37,177 nucleotides of DNA from Bacteroidales bacterium (GTDB lineage Bacteria > Bacteroidota > Bacteroidia > Bacteroidales > SM23-62), in contig JADHVS010000022.1 of NCBI GenBank assembly GCA_016783865.1, positions 1 through 37,177 of the forward strand, written 5' to 3'. This document shows, piece by piece, positions 26,042-34,095 of the stretch; positions within the stretch are counted from its first letter, which is position 1, and every line of letters begins with the position of its first letter. A model generated the notes under the pieces. The model was given only the letters and a program-made list of their open reading frames with translations. It ran no database searches and was not told the origin of the DNA. The position numbers and the translations under genes were made by a program.

Positions 26042-26184
26042 GGCGTGTTCTCTATCGGATGGTTAAAAACGGCCCAATTTATTAAAAGTATCTTAAACAG
26101 GTATGGGAATCAGCTTTTTTTTCTAACTTGGTTCTGTAATTTTATTTCTACTCATTACTATTTATCCATCAACATGAATCAAGT

Positions 26185-26727
26185 ATGGCAACAAGTTCAA
26201 AGAGTACAAAGGAAGATCCCAATGGCGGAAATTCCGGACCGGTAACCCCAAAATTAAAATTCTGGATCGACCTGGCAAAATGGTTCATTGTGAGCGTCGC
26301 CCTGGTGGTGGCAACCAAAGTCATTGATACCGGATTGCGTAACCGTACAGCCGACCTGGCTGAGTTGAAATTTTACGACAAGTACATCACCGAATTGATC
26401 GTCCTCAATCCCGATCCGGTCAATAAAATCATGATGGCAGAATACATCATTTGCGTATCTCCATCAGAAAAAATACGAAAGAGGTGGAAGGTATACTATG
26501 ATTCGATCTATCCTGAATACATCGAATACATCACCCCGATTGTGGAAGAGAAAGCGTTACTGCAGCAGCGGTATCTGTCGCTATCCCGGAGTCCGGGTGT
26601 TACAGACGCTAACCAGGATGAGCTGGCCAGGATCGAAATGCGGCTGGGGGAGATCCGGGATATCCTGTTTCCGAAAATGAAACTACCTGAAAAAGAATAT
26701 CTTGAGAACGAAAATAAACAGCAATGA
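26185..26727 (+). CDS. Single-pass membrane protein of unknown function
   Basis: 180 residues: a hydrophilic start, one membrane helix (FIVSVALVVATKVI, about residues 34-48), then a charged, helical C-terminal domain with a likely coiled coil (VEEKALLQQRYLSLSRS, QDELARIEMRLGEIRDILFP). The basic residues before the helix suggest the C-terminal domain is outside the cytoplasm. No family recognised. Its TGA stop (26725-26727) is in the same frame as the cytochrome c domain that follows, with 36 open bases between them, and it overlaps an ATG (26724) in another frame. This raises the possibility that the two form one unit. Confidence 0.65.
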   Translation: MATSSKSTKEDPNGGNSGPVTPKLKFWIDLAKWFIVSVALVVATKVIDTGLRNRTADLAELKFYDKYITELIVLNPDPVNKIMMAEYIICVSPSEKIRKRWKVYYDSIYPEYIEYITPIVEEKALLQQRYLSLSRSPGVTDANQDELARIEMRLGEIRDILFPKMKLPEKEYLENENKQQ

Positions 26728-26729
26728 CA

Positions 26730-26738
26730 CCCCCCCCC
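26730..26738 (+). repeat. C9 homopolymer at the start of the cytochrome c gene
   Basis: Nine C between the ATG at 26724 and the cytochrome c frame. With nine C, that ATG reads out of frame. With eight it would read MTPPPEVPAKYKTMKSS and join the cytochrome. Confidence 0.9.
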
Positions 26739-26763
26739 GGAAGTCCCGGCCAAGTACAAGACG

Positions 26764-27060
26764 ATGAAATCAAGTGTAAACCTGAAAGATGCTTCAGTCA
26801 TTGCGGATGGCAAAGAGCTGTGGGCAAAGCAGTGTAAAGCTTGCCATGGAGCTAAGGGGCTGGGCGATGGACCAAAAGGAGCCATGTTGAAGACGAATCC
26901 CGGTGATTTTTCGACCGCCAAATTCCAGGCTCAGACCGATGGGGAGCTTTATTACAAAACCACATACGGTAATGGTGAAATGCCTGCTTACGGAAAAAAG
27001 GTCCCTGCCGAAGCTGACCGCTGGGCGCTTGTAGATTACATGCGTACCCTGAAGAAGTAA
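26764..27060 (+). CDS. Class I c-type cytochrome domain protein, start uncertain
   Basis: 98 residues from ATG 26764. The heme site is CKACH (24-28) and the probable distal ligand Met73 is in GNGEMPAYGKKV, followed by the C-terminal helix RWALVDYMRTLKK. This is a mono-heme electron carrier that must mature in the periplasm, yet no signal peptide is encoded at this start. The frame is open upstream as PPPEVPAKYKT back to the TGA of the preceding gene, and that stretch looks like the usual beginning of such cytochromes. A -1 change in the C9 tract would start it at ATG 26724 (ATGA overlap). Alternatively the domain is the tail of the preceding membrane-anchored protein, cut off by one stop codon. 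Confidence 0.75.
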   Translation: MKSSVNLKDASVIADGKELWAKQCKACHGAKGLGDGPKGAMLKTNPGDFSTAKFQAQTDGELYYKTTYGNGEMPAYGKKVPAEADRWALVDYMRTLKK

Positions 27061-27067
27061 AAAAAGA

Positions 27068-27472
27068 TTACCTCATCACAAACGGTACCACAACAGCGAT
27101 AATGCCAGTACAGACCACCACCATGATGAAGAGGTTGTAACGGATACTGTAGTTGCTGAGCAGGGTTTCATCATAATATTTCTCTACTTTCTGGTCGCGG
27201 TACATCGAAAGCAGTCCGTTCAGCAGTTTGACCCGCGTCTGTTTTCCTTTGAGTAATCCGAAGATCACTACGATGTTGACCAGCACCAGCAATCCTACAA
27301 AGATGAACATCACCAGCAACATGGTACCATCGGTCCGTGAGTCCTCCACGATACTGGAGTTAATGGCCAGGGTGATCAGGTTCAGTAGTATGGCAGCGAG
27401 GATAAAGATGGTATCGGACTTGGTGTTTTGCTGCAACTCTGATGTAATGTGGTTATGAACGTGTTCGATCAT
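27068..27472 (-). CDS. Small integral membrane protein, unknown function
   Basis: 134 residues with three membrane helices (IFILAAILLNLITLAI; LLVMFIFVGLLVLVNIVVIF; LFIMVVVCTGIIAVVVPFV) and a basic cytoplasmic-type loop between helices 2 and 3 (KGKQTRVKLLNGLLSMYRDQ). No family recognised. It begins within the last 20 bases of the preceding membrane-protein gene, so the two are translationally coupled and may act together. Confidence 0.65.
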   Translation of the reverse strand: MIEHVHNHITSELQQNTKSDTIFILAAILLNLITLAINSSIVEDSRTDGTMLLVMFIFVGLLVLVNIVVIFGLLKGKQTRVKLLNGLLSMYRDQKVEKYYDETLLSNYSIRYNLFIMVVVCTGIIAVVVPFVMR

Positions 27473-27860
27473 GGTTCGGGTCCTCCTGTTTTTTTCTTAA
27501 TACATGACTAATGATGAACAGGACCCCAACCAAAATAAAGGGGACAGGAATCGCCAGACCGATCCCGATGCTCATCGATACTGAATCGTTCGACTGGTAG
27601 TTCATTATATATATCATTGGTGTGAAGAGCACCCCGATGATCGTAAAAATGATCCCTCCAACGAGTTCCCATTTCCAGGCAACAACGAGAATGGCAGTGA
27701 GGATAAAAGAGGGGATTAGGTGAATGAGGAACCCCAGGATCTGCTTCCAGAAAGAGATTCCCGCTTCAAAGGCGTCCAGCGCAAATAGGCTGATAAACAG
27801 GATGGCCAGGATACAGAGTATTCGTGGAATCCAGTAGAATATTTTGATTTTAGTTTTCAT
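27453..27860 (-). CDS. Small four-helix membrane protein, unknown function
   Basis: 135 residues, four membrane helices. It opens with FYWIPRILCILAILFISLFA and LDAFE, followed by HLIPSFILTAILVVAWKWEL, a pattern I know from small uncharacterised Bacteroidota and archaeal membrane proteins. The tail KKQEDPNHDRTRS is hydrophilic. First gene of a two-gene unit overlapping the 134-residue protein by 20 bases. Confidence 0.65.
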   Translation of the reverse strand: MKTKIKIFYWIPRILCILAILFISLFALDAFEAGISFWKQILGFLIHLIPSFILTAILVVAWKWELVGGIIFTIIGVLFTPMIYIMNYQSNDSVSMSIGIGLAIPVPFILVGVLFIISHVLRKKQEDPNHDRTRS

Positions 27861-27890
27861 GGGATTCAGCTTTATATCGATTAAAGGTAA

Positions 27891-28967
27891 TTAAAAAGGA
27901 CGGAAAAAGGAGCTAAAGTGATAATTAATTGCATCCGGTGGTTCGAAAAACGATGGCGAAGGAATTGCGGATGCCCTGGAGAAGTATGGGTCCAGTGATT
28001 TTGCCTTTTCCATCAGTTTCTCTGCCTCCTCTTTCTGGCCGGTAAACATTTTGGTTTTGACCAGCAGGCCGGTGGCATAAGCCTGAAGCGGGATTACCGG
28101 GACAGGTTCACTGGCAAGATATTGCTCCGTATAGTATGCGGATATAGGCAATAACGAATCAGCCAGCTCCCTGTTTTGCATCACACCCATCATGTAATAC
28201 CTGGCCAGATCCAGTAACAGGATCTGTTTGGATGAGTCCATCTCCATGGCTTTACTAAAATAGTGTTTTGCGTTTTCCGGATCATCCTGATACAGATATG
28301 CAATCCCGATTTCCTCCATGATATCCGGAGTATCCCCATGAAGGGCCTGAAAATATTTCCAGTAGGCCACCTGATCCGTCTCCTCAGGAGCAAGATCAAG
28401 GGTTGCTTTGGCTCCGAAATAGGGATCCAGCTCCTTGAGCTTTGCAGCATATACTGCAGCTTTTACACTGTCTCCTCCCATCTCGGGCGGCAACATACCA
28501 TAGATCTCCACCAGGTAGAGCATGGCCTCGGGGTAATCGGGTTTCAGTTTCAACACCTTCTCAAACTGGACACAGGTAGCCGCTACCTTATCTTTTACTT
28601 TATCCGGTTCACGGTGCATGACCATGTAGGCATTAAGAAAAAGGTCCATGGCTTTGGCGTAAGCATAGATGACATTCCCTGAATCGTACAACGTGGCGTT
28701 ATTGACGGATGCCAATATCTCATCCATGGAAACATCTCCGCCTCCCGTAAGCATATATTTTTTTACGCGAGAGAGTTCATACCAGGCCATGGCATTGGTA
28801 GAATCTTTAACCAGGATGGAATCAAGCAGGGCCAGAGCCTGGTCTGCCTTTCCCTGCATCCGGAGATCGTAAGCTTTCATTACATTTTTGTCGCACTTCT
28901 CTTTCTGGTACGAACAGCTCCCGGTGATCTGCAAAGTCAGCAGGAGCAAAAAAGTCAACTTTTTCAT
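27891..28967 (-). CDS. TPR-containing lipoprotein
   Basis: 358 residues. The start MKKLTFLLLLTLQITGSC is a lipoprotein signal with Cys18. Tetratricopeptide-type helices follow: AYDLRMQGKADQALALLDSI, NAMAWYELSRVKKYM, LKPDYPEAMLYLVEIYGML, EIGIAYLYQDDPENAKHYFS, KAMEMDSSKQILLLDLARYY. It probably acts as a periplasmic or outer-membrane-anchored protein-interaction scaffold. Nothing points to a specific complex. Divergent from the 29113 gene, with 145 bases between starts. Confidence 0.75.
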   Translation of the reverse strand: MKKLTFLLLLTLQITGSCSYQKEKCDKNVMKAYDLRMQGKADQALALLDSILVKDSTNAMAWYELSRVKKYMLTGGGDVSMDEILASVNNATLYDSGNVIYAYAKAMDLFLNAYMVMHREPDKVKDKVAATCVQFEKVLKLKPDYPEAMLYLVEIYGMLPPEMGGDSVKAAVYAAKLKELDPYFGAKATLDLAPEETDQVAYWKYFQALHGDTPDIMEEIGIAYLYQDDPENAKHYFSKAMEMDSSKQILLLDLARYYMMGVMQNRELADSLLPISAYYTEQYLASEPVPVIPLQAYATGLLVKTKMFTGQKEEAEKLMEKAKSLDPYFSRASAIPSPSFFEPPDAINYHFSSFFRPF

Positions 28968-29112
28968 GATTTTGGATTTGGTTTAACAACGGTGATTTGA
29001 CAATCAGTGATAAAATTATCCTGTCGCAGAAGGTTTTTTTGGCAAATCCGTTGTAAATTGGCTGTAGATTGTTTTACAAAACCCTCGATACAATGTTCCG
29101 GCAGGAATTCGC

Positions 29113-30051
29113 ATGACTTATCACCAACAGGAACGGGATCTTTTCAGGTTGCTGAAAAAGGAGATTGTTGTCGCCATGCAACGCTCATACCCTGCTATCA
29201 GTTCCGAAATCTCGGAGTGGAAAGGACAGGAGATTACCGATTTCCAGGAAGAACTGGCTTCCCGGGTCAACGGACACCTCAGCGAGAAATGGTTTTACAC
29301 CCATATGAAATCGGACAGCGGATCGTTGCCCCGTATCGATGTACTGAACCTGTTGAGCCAATTTTGCGGCTATTCAGGCTGGGATGATTTCAGCTACCGG
29401 AACAGTTCCCGCACCTCTTCTCTCTCTCCATTGCGTAAAGCCAACCGTGTCTTCCTCGTGGTACCCCTGTTGGTCGTTGCCATCCTGGCCATTCTTTTTG
29501 TGGTGTTCAAGATATATAACACCCATGAATACCGGTTCTGTTTTTACGATGCCGACACCCGGGAACCGATCAGCAATAACATCATTGAAGTAAGCCTGTT
29601 ACTTCCTGATGAATCACCGGTCAACTTTCTCTGCGGACCTGATGGATGCCTGTTGCTGAAAACAGATGAAGCCACGGTCACCCTGGTGGTCAAAACCCCC
29701 TACTATCAAACCGATACGATTGTCAGGCTGCTGGATAAATTCAAACAGGAGGAGATGGTGCGACTCCGTCCCAATAATTATGCCCTGATGATCCACTATT
29801 TCTCCAGGATGAATGTCAGGGACTGGCAGCAACGACGAAACCAGCTGGACAGGATGATTTCAGACAGCGCCCTGATCTACCAGGTTTACAACACCGGAAC
29901 CGTGGGGATGGAACTTTATACCAAATGGGAATTCATCAACAAACTCACCTTACCGGCCAGCAGTTTGAAGCACATTGAGATACTGGATACAAAATACAGC
30001 GATGACCGGATTATGATGCTTCGGTTTCGGCAAAAGGAGGATAGACCATGA
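29113..30051 (+). CDS. Membrane protein with cytoplasmic N-terminal domain and extracytoplasmic beta domain
   Basis: 312 residues from ATG 29113, preceded by AGGAA. Residues 1-105 form a soluble domain ending in IDVLNLLSQFCGYSGWDDFS. As I recall, it matches a domain found in many Bacteroidota proteins in which a helical region ends in L..L..F.GY..W.dF before a membrane segment. One membrane helix (VFLVVPLLVVAILAILFVVF, about 115-135) follows, then a beta-rich periplasmic part (EYRFCFYDADTREPISNNII, LLLKTDEATVTLVVKTPYY) resembling a PEGA-type or carboxypeptidase-like fold. Function unknown. It could be a membrane-linked sensor or regulator, an inference from layout only. Last chromosomal-type gene before the AT-rich accessory stretch. 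Confidence 0.6.
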   Translation: MTYHQQERDLFRLLKKEIVVAMQRSYPAISSEISEWKGQEITDFQEELASRVNGHLSEKWFYTHMKSDSGSLPRIDVLNLLSQFCGYSGWDDFSYRNSSRTSSLSPLRKANRVFLVVPLLVVAILAILFVVFKIYNTHEYRFCFYDADTREPISNNIIEVSLLLPDESPVNFLCGPDGCLLLKTDEATVTLVVKTPYYQTDTIVRLLDKFKQEEMVRLRPNNYALMIHYFSRMNVRDWQQRRNQLDRMISDSALIYQVYNTGTVGMELYTKWEFINKLTLPASSLKHIEILDTKYSDDRIMMLRFRQKEDRP

Positions 30052-30165
30052 GAAGAATGTGGATCATACCTGGTACCCTTGACCCAACTTGCGTTTTGCT
30101 AATTTTTTAAAAAAATATTTATTTTCGCAACTGGCTCATAATGAGCGCATAACATTTTCTTGTAA

Positions 30166-30870
30166 AAAATATTTTCACACAGGTTATGTGAAAGCTATCA
30201 AATGGGCGACCAGGTACGTCACCGCACAATCCTATCCCTTGGCACATTGGATGAACTTACTGAAAAACAGGACTTTAAGCTACTGGCCGATCGTGTCGAG
30301 CAACTTGTCAAGGGTTTGTCAGAATTGTTTGTAGTGCAGAATCCGGTTGTGGAGAGGCTTGCTGTGCAATTTTACAGCGAGATTGTCAATAAGAATCTGA
30401 TAGACCAGGTGCAAACAAATCCTGCTGGTAAAAACTTCCAGGCTATAGATGTCGAAAGCATTGAATTGGAGAATGCCCGTGAAATAGGAAGTGAATGGAT
30501 GTGCTACCAGGCCCTGCATCCGAACACGCAACCTCGGAGTGGATAAAAGATAACAGCGCCGTATGTGAGCTTTTCTCCATAGACCCTATGGCGGTAAGTC
30601 ATCATCACCGACAAACGAAAATCTCCCATTGAATTGATGCTGGTAGAAAAAGAAGGTATCAGCGATACGCTGTTATACATTCGCAGTGAGCGCAAAGCGG
30701 TTAAGGAGATGTCGATGAATCAACACTTCACTTCCCATTTTGAACAAGGTTTGGCACAGGTGCAACAGGGCATACAGAAGAAAGCCGAGAGCAAACTCAG
30801 TAAACGTAGGTGCAGTGGGATACCAGATATTGTTTTGGTTCCATTGCAGGAAGATGTTGCTGTTATTTAA
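30166..30870 (+). pseudogene. Decayed IS1634-like transposase
   Basis: Two coding fragments. The first (about 30166-30546) reads HRLCESYQMGDQVRHRTILS, then LGTLDELTEKQ and PVVERLAVQFY. This is the N-terminal pattern of IS1634/IS4-superfamily transposases (RLvESYR...vrhRTil..G.ldeLt). The second (about 30600-30870, frame of 30634) reads ELMLVEKEGISDTLLYIRSE and then KAVKEMSMNQHF with HFEQGLAQVQQGIQKKA, typical of the middle of the same family. The segment between them, the rest of the catalytic core and the C-terminus are missing, and there is no start for the first part. Terminal inverted repeats were not found. Inactive. Confidence 0.7.
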
Positions 30871-31062
30871 TTAGTTGCAAATATAAAAAGATAATGGAAA
30901 GGGGTAATAATATTGATATCTGATCATTTTTACATTACCTTTATGTGATTTTTATACTGTCGTAGCATTATTCAAACACACAAATACGCTCTATGTTTCA
31001 TTGAGCGATCTTTGATTAGCTATTGTTTTGTTAATATGAACAATTACAAAAAATAAAACTTT

Positions 31063-32487
31063 ATGGAGAAAAACAACGGAAAATCTAAACACTATCTCAG
31101 TGTATTTGCACTTACTATGATGAGTGTCGCAGTAGTGATGAGCCTCAGAGGCCTTCCTATGATGGCTAAAGAGGGGCTGACCATGTTCTTTTATTTATTA
31201 TTTTCAGCATTACTATTTCTTGTCCCCGTGTCGTTAGTTTCTGCAGAGTTAGCCACCGGTTGGCAACAATCTGGAGGGGTTTACCGATGGGTCAAAGAAG
31301 CTTTTGGAGCAAGAACCGGTTTTGTCGCCATCTGGCTTCAATGGCTACAAAATGTGATCTGGTACCCTATTGTACTCTCCTTTGCGGCAGGAGCACTTTC
31401 TTATCTGTTTTTTGATGAGGCCCTTGCCAATAACAAATTTTTCAACCTGTCAGTTATTTTAGTTGTTTACTGGGCTGCCACACTTGCTTCATTCAAAGGA
31501 TTAAAGACATCTGGAAAACTAACCACGTATGGCGTAATATGTGGGACACTCATCCCTGGAATTTTCATTATTCTACTTGGGATTTTGTGGCTTGTTCTGG
31601 GAAATAAAGCGGAATTCTTAAATACAGGAAGTGTTCATGCAACTACATTTATACCAGATTTCAGTAATTTTAATAGCATCGCCTTTCTGGCTGGAATTGT
31701 TCTTCTATTTGCTGGGATGGAAGTTGGAGCTGTTCACGTCACAGAATTGAAAAATCCAGCAAAACAATTTCCAAAAGCGATTTTCAGTGCCATGTTTGTG
31801 ATTATCATCATTTTCACTTTTGGTTCATTGGCTATCGCGGTCGTAATGCCTGCTTCAGATATTGACTTGAATGCAGGAATCATGCAGGGATTCAAAGAGT
31901 TACTTCAAAAATTTGGAATTAGCTGGCTACTTCCTGTTATGGGATTACTCGTCGCTTTTGGCGCTGTAGGTGGGGTGTTTGGTTGGATAGCAGGACCCAG
32001 TAAAGGGTTACTGGCGACAGCGAAAGATGGTGACCTCCCGCCATTTATGGCAAAGACAAATAAAAATGGTGTTCCGCAGAATATTTTGATCCTTCAGGGT
32101 TGTATTGTCACTGTAGTTTCATTAGTATTTCTTGTTATGCCCAACATATCCAGTGCATTCTTCATCCTGTCTATTTTAACTGTTGCCCCATACCTGATCA
32201 TGTATTTCCTACTTTATGCCACAGCAATCAGGTTAAGGTATACTCAGCCCGATGTTCCCAGAGCATATAAACTTCCAGGAGGAAAATTTGGCATGTGGCT
32301 GGTCGCATGTATCGGAACTCTTGCAGTGCTTTTCGCCTTCATCATTGGATTCTTCCCCCCTTCTCAACTGACAATCGGAAGCCCATCATTCTACGTTTGG
32401 TTCCTGATAATCGGTGTGCTGGTTTTTGTCCTTCTTCCGGTCATCATTGGGTACCTAAAAAAACCTGAGTGGAAAAATCAAGAATAG
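31063..32487 (+). CDS. APC superfamily amino acid permease, GadC-like antiporter
   Basis: 474 residues with about 12 membrane helices. Features shared with the glutamate/GABA antiporter branch of the APC superfamily: LSVFALTMMSVAVVMSLRGL at the start, FSALLFLVPVSLVSAELATG, the GGVYRWVKEAFGARTGFVAI motif in helices 2-3, FAGMEVGAVHVTELKNPAKQ in helix 6, and GPSKGLLATAKDGDLPPFMA between helices 8 and 9. Members exchange an external amino acid for its internal decarboxylation product. The gene is convergent with a pyruvoyl-type decarboxylase-family gene 65 bases away, which fits such a pairing. The GadC C-terminal plug is short here (YLKKPEWKNQE). Confidence 0.82.
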   Translation: MEKNNGKSKHYLSVFALTMMSVAVVMSLRGLPMMAKEGLTMFFYLLFSALLFLVPVSLVSAELATGWQQSGGVYRWVKEAFGARTGFVAIWLQWLQNVIWYPIVLSFAAGALSYLFFDEALANNKFFNLSVILVVYWAATLASFKGLKTSGKLTTYGVICGTLIPGIFIILLGILWLVLGNKAEFLNTGSVHATTFIPDFSNFNSIAFLAGIVLLFAGMEVGAVHVTELKNPAKQFPKAIFSAMFVIIIIFTFGSLAIAVVMPASDIDLNAGIMQGFKELLQKFGISWLLPVMGLLVAFGAVGGVFGWIAGPSKGLLATAKDGDLPPFMAKTNKNGVPQNILILQGCIVTVVSLVFLVMPNISSAFFILSILTVAPYLIMYFLLYATAIRLRYTQPDVPRAYKLPGGKFGMWLVACIGTLAVLFAFIIGFFPPSQLTIGSPSFYVWFLIIGVLVFVLLPVIIGYLKKPEWKNQE

Positions 32488-32552
32488 GATGGCTTTCAAC
32501 CACGAAAAAAGAACTGACGAAGCCAACTGACAGTAAGCAGTAAAATTCTGTT

Positions 32553-33707
32553 TTATTTAGCTATGCCAAATACCTGGCCTAGTTTATACAATTTGCCAAT
32601 TTGGTTTACCTTTATATCAATGTCATCTCGCTCGAAAAGCATGATCATATCAGAACCACCAAACAGGAAATTGCCGAATTCATCACCTTTGTTTAGATAG
32701 TCACCTTCGTCAACACTGAAGTTAACGGAGGAAATAACATCCATTCCAATTGGTAAACAGGCAACCAGACCTACGGGTGAATCTATGACTAATAGACCGC
32801 GTTCCTGTGTGAACTGATAATCAGTGCCATCAGTTGCTCCCAGATTACCCTTTTTGTCTCTAAGGACATTGGCAAATACGTCTCCGGAGAGCACCTTTGT
32901 TTCTAAAACGGTGCCCCGTACAGGTGTATGATATTTATGATAAGTCAAAACAGTCAAATAACTGTGAGTGAATATGCCATTTTTGAATCTGTCTGCATAT
33001 TTACTATGTTTTAATAATGTATCAATTGAATACGTATTGCCTTTGGATACGGTAACATCGTTCTTTTCACTAATTTTCCAGGAACCTTCAAATACGCTGT
33101 CTGCCGGAACAGTGATTACTTTGTCATCAGCCATATTTTTGTGGATCACATCCGGGTCTTCCTTTGGATTTGGGGCAAGACCTTTGGGAGAGTTCACGTA
33201 GGCCAATGTTTTAGTACCGATAGGGCGTTTACCGGGCTTTATGTGTCTGCAAAAAAACGTATTAAAATTATTGAAGCCCCCTGGCGGAACCACGAAATTT
33301 TCAATTACAAATCCTTTATCATCCATAAAGGATTGTAAGTCATTAGCTGATTGAGGGCTATTCAAGAAAGCACCATATTGCTGAGCAAATAATATCATCC
33401 AGTTTTTAAAATCAGCAAATTTTGGATCCTTTTGAAATTTATTGCCTCGCTGTGAGATTATAAAATAGAGTCCGTGGAAAAGGTTGCTGAATGTTGCATC
33501 GACGGGTGTTGTGAGCATCATTTTATCCAGGTATTCATAGAAGTCGTCGAGATTAGAAATTGGACTTTTGCTATAAGGAGGCGTCCAATTTGCCACTGTA
33601 ATACATTTTTCGAGTTCTATTTTATAGACCTCGTTTGTATCGATCATGTTTCTTAGCCGTAATACAATACTTGTTGATTTACTCATAATTTTTCCCTTTC
33701 TTTTCAA
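32553..33707 (-). CDS. Phosphatidylserine-decarboxylase-family protein with PSDC-associated N-terminal domain
   Basis: 384 residues. The N-terminal half (WTPPYSKSPISNLDDFYEYL, ATFSNLFHGLYFIISQRGNK) resembles the domain found with soluble, non-canonical PSDs. The C-terminal half has PSD motifs: FNTFFCRHIKPGKRPI (like FFtR.lkpgaRPi), AYVNSPKGLAP, HSYLTVLTYHKYHTPVRGTV (active-site His region), and FGNFLFGGSDMIMLFE. Ser352 in GGS would be the self-cleavage site that makes the pyruvoyl group; Asp follows where Thr or Ser is common. No membrane anchor is seen. Canonical PSD makes phosphatidylethanolamine, but PSDC-type members include amino-acid decarboxylases such as fungal PsiD. With the antiporter beside it, a free-amino-acid substrate is a reasonable inference. 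Confidence 0.8.
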   Translation of the reverse strand: MKRKGKIMSKSTSIVLRLRNMIDTNEVYKIELEKCITVANWTPPYSKSPISNLDDFYEYLDKMMLTTPVDATFSNLFHGLYFIISQRGNKFQKDPKFADFKNWMILFAQQYGAFLNSPQSANDLQSFMDDKGFVIENFVVPPGGFNNFNTFFCRHIKPGKRPIGTKTLAYVNSPKGLAPNPKEDPDVIHKNMADDKVITVPADSVFEGSWKISEKNDVTVSKGNTYSIDTLLKHSKYADRFKNGIFTHSYLTVLTYHKYHTPVRGTVLETKVLSGDVFANVLRDKKGNLGATDGTDYQFTQERGLLVIDSPVGLVACLPIGMDVISSVNFSVDEGDYLNKGDEFGNFLFGGSDMIMLFERDDIDIKVNQIGKLYKLGQVFGIAK

Positions 33708-33964
33708 TTATTTTTAAAATATTAACACTGGTGAAGAATGATAGCTAATAACATAAAGATAAATTTTTTATGACTCTACTTTTAAAAGTTAATCCTGGGG
33801 CAGGTAGCGAAGCTGGAAGAAGTGGTTTAAGATTATACCGGAAGCGAATGGCTAATATACAAAATATTTAACCGTTTGTAACTAACATGGTGGCAGAATC
33901 ACTGTTTTATTTCACACTGAGTAATTTAATGTCTCTATTATACACTACCATTGGTAAGGGGTTG
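33708..33964. other. AT-rich intergenic region
   Basis: No coding frame, repeat or RNA recognised. The part next to 33707 should hold the decarboxylase promoter; a near-consensus -7 box (TATCTTTA, minus strand) lies about 60 bases upstream of its ATG. Confidence 0.4.
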
Positions 33965-33985
33965 AACAATTAACAATTAGTAATT
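33965..33985. repeat. AACAATT heptamer array, 3 units, over a stop codon
   Basis: AACAATT AACAATT AGTAATT. On the minus strand it forms the last codons and stop of the 41-residue ORF ending at 33970. Confidence 0.65.
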
Positions 33986-34095
33986 CTACAATCACTATTT
34001 ATTTCATCACAAATTTTCTCAACATTGGAAGCATAAGTCTTTAGCAAAGAAAATATATCCAAAATCTTTGTTTCTCTTGATTCCGGAAGTATCAT
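33970..34095 (-). CDS. 41-residue ORF coupled to the exonuclease gene
   Basis: The ATG at 34095 overlaps the exonuclease stop as ATGA, the same junction used between the WYL and exonuclease genes. The product reads MILPESRETKILDIFSLLKT, then YASNVEKICDEINSDCRITN with a final Cys, mostly helical with three Cys in the last 13 residues. No family recognised. The tight coupling is the main support. The end falls in a heptamer array, so the last residues (RITNC) may be repeat-derived or the ORF may be the stump of a longer gene. Confidence 0.45.
   Translation of the reverse strand: MILPESRETKILDIFSLLKTYASNVEKICDEINSDCRITNC

Noticed and set aside
29007..29387. 126-codon frame overlapping the start of the 29113 gene
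   Set aside because: The frame at 29113 has a ribosome-binding site, a membrane helix and a recognisable N-domain; the other frame has none.
30504..30695. 63-codon minus-strand frame in the dead transposase
   Set aside because: Antisense shadow across the gap between the two transposase fragments.
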